From: Methanomassiliicoccaceae archaeon
Lineage (GTDB): Archaea; Thermoplasmatota; Thermoplasmata; Methanomassiliicoccales; Methanomethylophilaceae
Reading direction: 5' to 3'
DNA length: 6,651 nt
Assembly (NCBI GenBank): GCA_009776625.1
Contig: WRNL01000030.1
Location: 1-6,651, forward strand
Shown: piece by piece, positions 1-5,288 of the stretch
Layout: the number at the start of each line of letters is the position of its first letter
How positions within the stretch are numbered: position 1 is the first letter of the stretch
The notes under the pieces: model-generated
Seen by the model: the letters and a program-made list of their open reading frames with translations, nothing else
The model's database searches: none
What the model was told of the DNA's origin: nothing
Position numbers and translations under genes: made by a program

Positions 1-555
1 GGCCGCCGCGGCGGCCGCGATCATCACCGTCACAGGGTCTATGTCCAAGGGGGCGGCGGCCGCGACGCCCCCCGGAACGTCCGGGGCAGTGCCGGGGGCG
101 TCCGGGGTGGTGCCGCCGGGGGCCTCGACAGGCGTGCCGCCGCCGTTGCCCTGGCCCAGCAGCTCGAGGTCGAAGAACTCCATCTCGACGTCCTCCGAGA
201 GGTTGAAGAAGGTGAACGTCGCGGTGTTGCCGCTCACTGACTTATTGAAAGCGGGGCTCACGTTCGACGTCCTGATCGGATTGCCTTGGGGGTCGAGCTT
301 GAAGAAGGTTATCCCCGCCCTAGCCATGTCGTACCTCTGGGACGAAGCGGTGACGGTGAACTCGCCGTCGACGCGGACGACCGTCTTCCCGCCCTCGGTG
401 CTCACCGAGCCCCCAGTGAACGTCACCTGTATGTGGGCGTCCTGCTCATAGAGCACCTTCGCCGGGGCCGCTGATGACACGGGCGCCGACAAGGCGAGCA
501 GCAGGGCCGCAGACACCGCCGCAAAGGCCAACGCCGCCCCCCTGAGCTTCCTCAT
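1..555 (-). CDS. Secreted or membrane-anchored protein of unknown function (3' end cut by window edge)
   Basis: An open frame runs from an ATG at 555 to the left edge without a stop (185 codons visible). The N-terminus is a classic signal peptide: basic Arg2-Lys3-Arg5, an Ala/Leu core at about 7-24, and a likely cleavage site near Ser28-Ala29-Ala30. Residues 31-133 form a soluble domain rich in beta-prone Thr/Val/Phe stretches, with possible N-glycosylation sequons at Asn98, Asn104 and Asn118. Residues 134-169 are a Gly/Pro/Ala/Thr linker with repeated Ala-Pro-Gly and Pro-Asp units. A hydrophobic run starting at Val175 and continuing as six alanines at the edge looks like the start of a C-terminal membrane anchor. 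The protein would therefore be exported, with its domain held outside the membrane on a flexible stalk. I do not recognise the family. The start is supported by a TATA-like box about 28 bases upstream, which implies a nearly leaderless transcript. Confidence 0.8.
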   Translation of the reverse strand, partial: MRKLRGAALAFAAVSAALLLALSAPVSSAAPAKVLYEQDAHIQVTFTGGSVSTEGGKTVVRVDGEFTVTASSQRYDMARAGITFFKLDPQGNPIRTSNVSPAFNKSVSGNTATFTFFNLSEDVEMEFFDLELLGQGNGGGTPVEAPGGTTPDAPGTAPDVPGGVAAAAPLDIDPVTVMIAAAAAA

Positions 556-577
556 CGGAGGGCCTCTACCGTTTGGG

Positions 578-587
578 TGATATAAAG
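578..587 (-). promoter_or_regulatory. TATA-like box for the secreted-protein gene, possibly bidirectional
   Basis: Read on the minus strand, CTTTATATCA matches the archaeal box A consensus. Its centre (about 583) lies 28 bases before the ATG at 555, so transcription should begin within a few bases of the start codon. On the plus strand the same block reads TGATATAAAG and could also serve the gene starting at 634, giving a leader of about 25 bases. No other TATA-like block is obvious in this 78-base divergent gap. Confidence 0.55.
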
Positions 588-612
588 AACCGACTGTCGT
601 AAAATCAAAATA

Positions 613-625
613 GAGGCGTAGCCTC
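613..625. repeat. Short perfect inverted repeat before the ubiquitin-like gene
   Basis: GAGGC-GTA-GCCTC is a perfect 5-base inverted repeat with a 3-base loop, 8 bases before the ATG at 634. In the transcript it would fold over the only GAGG sequence that could act as a ribosome site. It may be an operator or a weak translational hairpin, but its shortness means chance is possible. Confidence 0.3.
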
Positions 626-633
626 ATTGCATC

Positions 634-828
634 ATGGGCGCGAGGATGACGATAGGCGGGGAGGGGCACGAGGTCCCCTGCGGGGCGACCATTTGCGATG
701 CGGCCAGGTCCCTCGGCCTCGCCCCGGACGCGTTCGTGTTCATAGTCGGCGGATCCCCCGTCCCCATGGACGCGCCCATCTCCGACGGCATGCTCATAAT
801 GGCCGTCAGGGTGGCGTCAGGCGGATGA
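634..828 (+). CDS. ThiS/MoaD/SAMP-like beta-grasp protein ending in Gly-Gly
   Basis: This 64-residue protein has the layout of the ubiquitin-like sulfur-carrier and modifier family: an N-terminal beta hairpin (about 4-15), a Gly-Ala-Thr turn leading into a helix with Asp-Ala-Ala-Arg (about 18-28), a Leu-Gly-Leu-Ala-Pro-Asp loop, a strand ending in Val-Gly-Gly and Pro-Val-Pro, a conserved Ile-Ser-Asp-Gly-Met segment (49-53), and a final strand ending in Ser-Gly-Gly. In this family the terminal Gly-Gly is adenylated by an E1-like enzyme and then carries sulfur for thiamin, molybdopterin or tRNA thiolation, or is joined to lysines as an archaeal SAMP. I cannot tell which applies; no ThiF/MoeB, MoaE or thiamin gene is nearby. 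The start at 634 keeps the first strand complete; ATG 646 is an alternative. Its last 12 bases overlap the end of the convergent CobQ-like gene. Confidence 0.75.
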   Translation: MGARMTIGGEGHEVPCGATICDAARSLGLAPDAFVFIVGGSPVPMDAPISDGMLIMAVRVASGG

Positions 829-1638
829 GATCTCGTCCATCCTCCCTATGTCCAGGCCGTTCTCCACCGCGATCCCCAGCAGGGAGTCGATGTTGCTTAT
901 GAACGCCTCCATGGTGGCGCCGCCGGCGGGATCCGACAGGGAGTCCTCCTCTGGGAACATCAGGGCCACATGTGGTATGGTGCCGAGGTACTCCATCCCT
1001 GTGAGCCGCTCTATGTTCGCGACCGCGTCCCCCAGCAGGGAGGGGTCGCCCCTGAACCGGTTTATTATGAACCCCTTAAGCAGGGGGCGGACGTCCTCTG
1101 GCATGAGCAGCCACGTGCCATACAGGGCGGCGAACACGCCCCCCCTCTCTATGTCGCCCACGAGGAACGCCGGTATGCGGCGCTCCCTCATCATGCCTAT
1201 GTTGGCGATGTCCCTGTCCATCAGGTTCAGCTCCACAGGGGACCCCGACCCTTCGCAGACGACCGCCTCGAACCGCCCGGCGAGCCTGTCGAACGCGCCG
1301 AGAGCCTCCGCCATGACGGCCTCCCTGTCCATCGGCGCGTCCTTGGACACGTCCCCCCGCGCCTCCCCGCCGACCACCAGCCGGATGAGGCCCTTCCCCA
1401 GCGGCTTGAGTATCACGGGGTTCATGTCGCGCGACGGCTCCGTCCCCGAGGCCGCCGCCTGGAACGCCTGCCCCACGCCTATCTCCCCGCCGTCCCTCGT
1501 CGGAACCGATGTCAGGGACAGGTTAGAGGCCTTGAACGGCGCGACCGCGACGCCCTTCCTGTGCAGGTGCCTGCAGTACATCGCGGCCAGGGTGGTCTTC
1601 CCCGCGCCGGACGACACCCCGATGAAGATGGCCCTCAC
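817..1638 (-). CDS. CobQ-like synthetase paralog lacking the glutamine amidotransferase domain
   Basis: 273 residues, starting at a GTG that overlaps the upstream cobQ stop (GTGA, 1635-1638) and preceded by a strong GGAGGGG ribosome site. It is a nearly complete CobQ/CbiP N-terminal synthetase domain: P-loop Gly-Val-Ser-Ser-Gly-Ala-Gly-Lys-Thr-Thr (7-16), Pro-Phe-Lys (34-36) then Asn-Leu-Ser-Leu-Thr-Ser (39-44), Asp-Met-Asn-Pro (71-74), Glu-Gly-Ser-Gly-Ser-Pro (129-134), Asp-Arg-Asp-Ile-Ala-Asn-Ile-Gly (141-148), Gly-Asp-Ile-Glu-Arg-Gly-Gly-Val-Phe (161-169) and Glu-Glu-Asp-Ser (230-233). Full CobQ enzymes (about 480-500 residues) amidate cobyrinate side chains with ATP and glutamine. Here the whole glutaminase domain is missing, yet residues 248-270 resemble the extreme C-terminus of the upstream CobQ. 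It should bind ATP and perhaps activate a carboxylate, but needs ammonia from a partner, most simply the co-translated CobQ. A dethiobiotin-synthetase-like role is less likely given the CobQ-specific motifs. Confidence 0.8.
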   Translation of the reverse strand: MRAIFIGVSSGAGKTTLAAMYCRHLHRKGVAVAPFKASNLSLTSVPTRDGGEIGVGQAFQAAASGTEPSRDMNPVILKPLGKGLIRLVVGGEARGDVSKDAPMDREAVMAEALGAFDRLAGRFEAVVCEGSGSPVELNLMDRDIANIGMMRERRIPAFLVGDIERGGVFAALYGTWLLMPEDVRPLLKGFIINRFRGDPSLLGDAVANIERLTGMEYLGTIPHVALMFPEEDSLSDPAGGATMEAFISNIDSLLGIAVENGLDIGRMDEISSA

Positions 1639-3452
1639 AGCCCCCCCTCCATGATCTCCATCAGCCTGTCGAAGTCTATGCCGCCCTCGAAGGCGATGGC
1701 CAGCCTCTCTATGTTCTCCTCTATATGGTCGTCGTAGTCCTTGGGGATGGACGCGGAGAGCGCCTCCCTCCCCCCCTCTATATGGGATAGGAAGAACCTC
1801 CTGAACGACGGCTTCTCCAGGGCCCCGTGGAGGTATGTCCCGAACAGCATCTCGCTCTCCCTGAACGAGCCCTCCTCCTCGGCCCCCTGCAGGCGGTCGA
1901 TGCTGAAGAGGGGCTCCTCGTTCACCTCGGTGACGCCCATGTGTATCTCGTACCCTGTGACGGGCTCCCCCGTCCGGATGAACGTCCCCTCCGCCTGGGT
2001 CGTCGTCTTCCTGTACTCCTTCCATCTCGTGACGTTGTCGAACAGTCCCAGCCCCTCCACCGCCCCCTGGCGGGGGCCCTCTATCCCCTCGGGGTCCTCC
2101 AGCGAGCGCCCCATCATCTGGTACCCGCCGCATATCCCGAGTATGGGGACCCTGCCCCTCAGCCCGGCTATCGCCTTGTCGAACCCCGTCTCCTTGACCC
2201 ATGCCAGGTCGTCGACCGTGTTCTTCGTCCCGGGTATTATCACCGCGCCGGTCCCCTCCAGCTCCTCTGGCCTGGTGACGAACCTCACCGTCGTGTCCTC
2301 CAGGTAGAGGGGGTCGAGGTCGGTGAAGTTCGCTATCTTGGGCAGCCTTATCACCGAGATGACCATCTTCCCCGTACCCTTGCTCTTCATGCCCCTCAGG
2401 GACTCGGAGTCCTCGAGGGGCAGCTCGAGGCCTATGTGCGGCACCAGCCCGATCACGGGGATGCCGATGATCCTCTCGAGCTCCTCCGCGCCCGATGCCA
2501 TCCTCGACGCGTCCCCCCTGATGTTGTTCAGGATCACGCCCTTTATCATGCCCCTGTCCTCCTCCGGTATAAGCTTGACGGTGCCCACCGCGTACGCGAA
2601 GGACCCTCCCCACTCGACGTTCACGACGAGCACGCAGGGGGCGCCCGCCAGCTTCGCCGCGCCGATGTTCGCTATGTCCCTGTCGTAGATGTTTATCTCG
2701 GCGGGGGACCCCGCGCCCTCCATTATCACGTAGTCGTAGCGTTTTTTCAGGAAATCGATGTTCCTCCTCACTATGCCCACGGCGGGGCCGGGAACGAACT
2801 CGCCGTAGTAGCTCTTGACGTCGAAGTCGCCGTAGGGCTCCCCCTCCACCACGACCTGGGAGACCCTGTCCCCCTTCGGCTTCAGGAGGATAGGGTTCAT
2901 GTGCTCGTCCGGGCCCTTCAGCCCGGCGGCCTTGCTCTGGAGGGTCTGGATCATCGCTATCTCGTACCCCCTCCGGGTGACCTTGGAGTTCAGGCTCATG
3001 TTCTGGGACTTGAACGGGGCGACGACGAGCCCCCTCTTGTGGAGCATCCTGCATATTGCGGCGACGGTTATGGACTTGCCCGCGTCGGAGGTCGCGCCGA
3101 GGACCATGATGGCACGCCCCTCCTTGTGGAACCTCCCCTTCGCCTCCGTGCGTATCCCCTCCATCCTCGGGTCCCTGGGGTCCGTGATGCCGGCCTTCTT
3201 TATCTCGGACATGACGTGCCTCCCCACCTCTGGCCGGTGGATGAAGAGGCAGTATGTGCAGTCCCATAGGTCCGAGCCCCTCTTGGACCTCAGAATCTGG
3301 CCGAGGTCCTCGTCCATGCAGGGGTAGAAGGGGCAGTAGCAGAACGTGCAGTCCTGGCCCGTGAAATGGCAGGGGTGGTACGGGCAGCCCTTGTCCGAGC
3401 CGACCCATCCCCTCTCGATCTCCTCCCTCACCTTCTTGGCTATATTGTCCAT
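1635..3452 (-). CDS. cobQ: CobQ/CbiP-family amidase with N-terminal cysteine-rich domain
   Basis: 605 residues from ATG 3452, longer than a standard CobQ because of a leading domain. Residues 23-79 are cysteine-rich (Cys23, 28, 35, 38, 40, 45, 65, 68, with His26, 29 and 72), matching the small metal-binding 'cysteine-rich small domain' of archaea. Next comes the synthetase domain: P-loop Gly-Ala-Thr-Ser-Asp-Ala-Gly-Lys-Ser (119-127), Gln-Asn-Met-Ser-Leu-Asn-Ser (150-156), Glu-Gly-Ala-Gly-Ser-Pro (245-250) and Asp-Arg-Asp-Ile-Ala-Asn-Ile-Gly (257-264). A class I glutamine amidotransferase domain follows: Pro-Gly-Thr-Lys-Asn-Thr (407-412), nucleophile Cys441 in Gly-Ile-Cys-Gly-Gly-Tyr, and His542 in Tyr-Leu-His-Gly. 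The family makes cobyric acid from cobyrinate diamide in the cytosol using ATP and glutamine. Oddly, the usual Gly-Asp-Ile-Asp-Arg-Gly-Gly motif reads Asn-Val-Glu-Trp-Gly-Gly (278-283), so another tetrapyrrole substrate is possible. Start 3452 fits a TATA-like box about 30 bases upstream; ATG 3470 would add six residues. First gene of a two-gene operon. Confidence 0.82.
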   Translation of the reverse strand: MDNIAKKVREEIERGWVGSDKGCPYHPCHFTGQDCTFCYCPFYPCMDEDLGQILRSKRGSDLWDCTYCLFIHRPEVGRHVMSEIKKAGITDPRDPRMEGIRTEAKGRFHKEGRAIMVLGATSDAGKSITVAAICRMLHKRGLVVAPFKSQNMSLNSKVTRRGYEIAMIQTLQSKAAGLKGPDEHMNPILLKPKGDRVSQVVVEGEPYGDFDVKSYYGEFVPGPAVGIVRRNIDFLKKRYDYVIMEGAGSPAEINIYDRDIANIGAAKLAGAPCVLVVNVEWGGSFAYAVGTVKLIPEEDRGMIKGVILNNIRGDASRMASGAEELERIIGIPVIGLVPHIGLELPLEDSESLRGMKSKGTGKMVISVIRLPKIANFTDLDPLYLEDTTVRFVTRPEELEGTGAVIIPGTKNTVDDLAWVKETGFDKAIAGLRGRVPILGICGGYQMMGRSLEDPEGIEGPRQGAVEGLGLFDNVTRWKEYRKTTTQAEGTFIRTGEPVTGYEIHMGVTEVNEEPLFSIDRLQGAEEEGSFRESEMLFGTYLHGALEKPSFRRFFLSHIEGGREALSASIPKDYDDHIEENIERLAIAFEGGIDFDRLMEIMEGGL

Positions 3453-3473
3453 TGTATCCCATGTGCGCATCGT

Positions 3474-3490
3474 GGTTATGGATAATAACC
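3474..3490 (-). promoter_or_regulatory. cobQ-operon promoter region with inverted repeat
   Basis: GGTTAT-5 bases-ATAACC is a perfect 6-base inverted repeat. The minus-strand sequence GTTATTATCC within it (3480-3489) is the best TATA-like element and would place transcription start near 3458, giving the ATG at 3452 a leader of only about six bases. A repressor binding this repeat would cover the TATA box. No ribosome site precedes either candidate start, which agrees with leaderless translation. Confidence 0.4.
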
Positions 3491-3648
3491 TTTCATGCCC
3501 TCGCGACTGTGAGGATGGTCGCCTGCACGTGGGCGGATCTCGACCATTGGTCATTTTTTGGCCGGATATGAGGGGGCTTGCGAGTACTGTTCTTTGAAGA
3601 GGGCCCCAGCGATGTGCCCCCCTTGTTCGACAGTAAGCAATCTGTTCT

Positions 3649-3668
3649 CCACTTTCGGCCACTTTCGG
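3649..3668. repeat. Perfect 10-base tandem repeat upstream of the rmuC TATA box
   Basis: CCACTTTCGG occurs twice back to back with no mismatch, ending 15 bases before the TATA-like box at 3684. Two sites one helical turn apart at this position suit paired binding of a transcription factor on one face of the DNA. The factor is unknown. Confidence 0.55.
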
Positions 3669-3683
3669 TGACCCCCCAGGATT

Positions 3684-3692
3684 CTTTTTAAA
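3684..3692 (+). promoter_or_regulatory. TATA-like box for rmuC
   Basis: CTTTTTAAA on the plus strand is the only AT-rich block of suitable form in the 200 bases before rmuC. Transcription would start near 3714, leaving a leader of about 70 bases that contains the ribosome site GGAGG. Confidence 0.45.
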
Positions 3693-3773
3693 CCATGGCG
3701 GGGTTTTTCTGCCGAGGGGATGGGCCCGCTCTGCGGCGACGGCCGGCGGCGCCCCTGTTAGAAAAGATACACA

Positions 3774-3778
3774 GGAGG
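3774..3778 (+). promoter_or_regulatory. Ribosome binding site of rmuC
   Basis: GGAGG within ACAGGAGGATA lies 8 bases before the ATG at 3787. It complements the 3' end of archaeal 16S rRNA and fixes this start. Unlike the near-leaderless genes on the minus strand, rmuC appears to use a conventional leader. Confidence 0.75.
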
Positions 3779-3786
3779 ATAAGGAA

Positions 3787-5010
3787 ATGGATGTCGTAGT
3801 AGTCGCGATGCTGGCCGCCGTATTCGCATTAGGGGTCGCCAACATCGTAACGAGCTTGAAGAAGAACGGCGGGTCCGCCATGCCGCCGGGGCTGGAGGGC
3901 AGGCTGGCCTCGATGGAGGCGTCGTTGGGGAGGTTCGACCCCATGATACGTGGGGAGTTCGTCCGCAACCGCGAGGAGAGCGGCAAGGCCGCGAGGGAGA
4001 GCCGCGAGGAGCTGAGCGGCCAGCAGGAGAAGATGCGGGCGGCCATCGACCTGCAGCTGAAGGAGATCCGGACCGAGACCGAGAAACGGCTCGAGGAGAT
4101 GAGGAAGACCGTGGACGAGAGCCTGAAAGAGACTGTGGAGAAGAGGTTCAACGACTCCTTCAAGCTGATCAGCGACCGGCTCGAGCAGGTGCACAAGGGG
4201 CTCGGCGAGATGAAACAGCTCGCCTCAGGCGTGGACGACCTGAAGAAGGTGCTCTCCAACGTCAAGACCAAGGGCAACCTGGGCGAGGTCCAGCTGGGAT
4301 CCATCCTGGAGCAGGTGCTGTCCCCCGGCCAGTTCGAGGCGCAAGCGGCGGTGAGGGGAGGGAGCCTGGAGCGCGTGGACTATGTTATAAAGCTCCCAGA
4401 CAAGAACAGCATGGACAGGGTGCTGCTGCTGCCGATTGACTCCAAGTTCCCCACGGAGGACTACCAGCGCCTGCTCGACGCCTACGACTCCGGCCTCCCC
4501 GAGGCAGACATGAGGGGGGTGTCGAACAGCTTCGAGGCCTCCGTCAGGAGGTGCGCCAAAGAGATACGGGAGAAGTACGTCAACCCGCCGGTGACGACGG
4601 ACTTCGCCATAATGTTCGTCCCCACCGAGGGGCTGTACGCGGAGATCGTCCGCAGGACCGGGCTGTTCGAGAGCCTCCAGAGGACGCACAAGGTGACGGT
4701 GGTGGGCCCCACGAACCTCGCCGCGTTCCTGTCCAGCCTGCAGATGGGGTTCAGGACCCTGGCGATCGAGCGCCGCTCCAACGAGGTATGGGAGCTGCTG
4801 GGAGCCGTCAAGACGGAGTTCGGTAAGTTCGGGGACGTGATGGACAACATCAAGAGGAAGATAGACTCCGCCGCGAAGGAGATAGACACCGTGGGCGTGC
4901 GCTCGAGGGCGATAGAGCGCAGGCTCAGGTCCGTCGGGGAGCTGCCCGCAGGGCAGAGCGCCCTCCTGATCGACGGGAGGGGGGACGAGGTGGCTGACGA
5001 ACGCATGTGA
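3787..5010 (+). CDS. rmuC: RmuC-family protein
   Basis: 407 residues with the standard RmuC layout. A membrane segment lies at about 3-21 (Val/Ala/Leu-rich, followed by Lys25-Lys26). A long charged region at about 55-155 is rich in Glu, Arg and Lys and is predicted coiled coil. The conserved nuclease-like core runs from about 163 to 385, with Gly-Asn-Leu-Gly-Glu (163-167), Pro-Ile-Asp-Ser-Lys-Phe-Pro (216-222), Phe-Val-Pro-Thr-Glu-Gly-Leu-Tyr (277-284) and Gly-Pro-Thr-Asn-Leu-Ala-Ala-Phe-Leu (307-315). Bacterial RmuC limits recombination at inverted repeats, and its core is related to restriction-endonuclease-like folds; Asp218 and Lys220 in the Asp-Ser-Lys motif are plausible active-site residues. 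The protein would be tethered to the membrane with its core in the cytosol. The ribosome site GGAGG sets the start. It is followed 39 bases later by a small gene in the same direction that may have its own promoter. Identification is firm; the role in archaea is inferred. Confidence 0.92.
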   Translation: MDVVVVAMLAAVFALGVANIVTSLKKNGGSAMPPGLEGRLASMEASLGRFDPMIRGEFVRNREESGKAARESREELSGQQEKMRAAIDLQLKEIRTETEKRLEEMRKTVDESLKETVEKRFNDSFKLISDRLEQVHKGLGEMKQLASGVDDLKKVLSNVKTKGNLGEVQLGSILEQVLSPGQFEAQAAVRGGSLERVDYVIKLPDKNSMDRVLLLPIDSKFPTEDYQRLLDAYDSGLPEADMRGVSNSFEASVRRCAKEIREKYVNPPVTTDFAIMFVPTEGLYAEIVRRTGLFESLQRTHKVTVVGPTNLAAFLSSLQMGFRTLAIERRSNEVWELLGAVKTEFGKFGDVMDNIKRKIDSAAKEIDTVGVRSRAIERRLRSVGELPAGQSALLIDGRGDEVADERM

Positions 5011-5017
5011 TATATAC
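5008..5017 (+). promoter_or_regulatory. TATA-like box overlapping the rmuC stop codon
   Basis: TGATATATAC begins with the rmuC stop TGA (5008-5010) and supplies a TATATA core at 5011-5016. Transcription from it would start near 5036-5040, just before the ATG at 5050, so the small gene could be expressed independently of rmuC with a very short leader. Confidence 0.45.
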
Positions 5018-5049
5018 AAGGGGCGTATCACAGGGGAGGAGGCATCAAG

Positions 5050-5226
5050 ATGTACAAGGTTGAGACGAAGTACGACGACGGCTACGAGAGCGCAAAGGAT
5101 TTCGACGACCTCCAGGACGCGAAATCCTACTTCCAGAACATCGACGAGAGGGAGATCGAGTCCAGCACCCTCTCCGGCGAGGACGGGGAGGTCATCGCCC
5201 GCAAGGAAGGCAGGAAGAGGAAGTGA
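5050..5226 (+). CDS. Small charged protein of unknown function
   Basis: 58 residues from ATG 5050 to TGA 5224-5226. A very strong ribosome site, GGAGGAGG (5035-5042), lies 7 bases before the start, and third codon positions are mostly G or C as in the neighbours, so I take it as real despite its size. The protein is highly charged: Asp/Glu-rich through most of its length and ending in a basic cluster of Lys and Arg (52-58). A plausible fold is strand (1-7), helix around Leu21-Phe28, then two strands (about 35-50) around a Gly-Glu-Asp-Gly turn. It has no signal peptide, membrane segment or cysteine, so it should be cytosolic. I do not recognise a family. It follows rmuC by 39 bases, but a TATA-like box at the rmuC stop suggests separate expression, so a link with RmuC is not established. 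Confidence 0.72.
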   Translation: MYKVETKYDDGYESAKDFDDLQDAKSYFQNIDEREIESSTLSGEDGEVIARKEGRKRK

Positions 5227-5274
5227 CCGGGGCGGCCGGGGCCCCTTTACCCCCGGCACAGCCGCCCTGGCGGC
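5227..5274. terminator. GC-rich inverted repeats between convergent genes, possible bidirectional terminator
   Basis: The 62-base gap between the small gene and the aminotransferase contains CCGGGG (5227-5232) pairing with CCCCGG (5251-5256), an internal GGGGCCCC (5238-5245) followed by TTTA, and a compact hairpin GCCGC-CCTG-GCGGC (5261-5274). Such structure between two converging stops suits transcription termination. The T-runs are short, so the assignment is tentative. Confidence 0.35.
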
Positions 5275-5288
5275 TCATTGCCTTGTTC

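Larger units (their letters stand above)
3471..3786. other. Divergent intergenic region between cobQ and rmuC
   Basis: No convincing gene, tRNA or cobalamin riboswitch is visible here. It holds the cobQ-side promoter with an inverted repeat (3474-3490), an imperfect palindrome GACCA-T-TGGTC (3542-3552) followed by a run of six T, a 10-base tandem repeat (3649-3668), a TATA-like box (3684-3692) and a leader of about 70 bases with a strong ribosome site before rmuC. The stretch 3478-3597 contains a 39-codon plus-strand frame with no ribosome site, which I do not regard as a gene. The cobQ frame also stays open on the minus strand through this region, but nothing in it looks like CobQ. Confidence 0.6.

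Noticed and set aside
41..451. Plus-strand frame of 136 codons at the left end
   Set aside because: It is antisense to the secreted-protein gene, which has a signal peptide, promoter and coherent domain layout.
1827..3269. 480-codon plus-strand frame opposite cobQ
   Set aside because: Its composition is that of an antisense shadow, with no recognisable domain, and it lies fully within the well-supported cobQ.
1639..3462. Long minus-strand frame continuing upstream of the truncated CobQ paralog
   Set aside because: It is out of frame with cobQ and gives a Gly/Arg/His-rich sequence typical of a shadow frame. The GTG at 1638 with its ribosome site is the real start.
3542..3560. GACCATTGGTC followed by six T as a terminator
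   Set aside because: It lies between two divergent genes, where no transcript should end, and the stem is only five bases. An operator is possible but unsupported.
3478..3597. 39-codon plus-strand frame in the cobQ-rmuC gap
   Set aside because: It has no ribosome site, no promoter of its own and no recognisable features.
3471..3786. Cobalamin riboswitch before cobQ
   Set aside because: I see no B12-box-like sequence or long structured leader, and the probable transcript is almost leaderless.
3471..4304. Extension of the cobQ reading frame upstream through the intergenic region and across the rmuC complement
   Set aside because: The frame is open only because GC-rich DNA has few stops. The translated extension is Ser/Leu-rich with no CobQ similarity and lies antisense to a clear rmuC gene.
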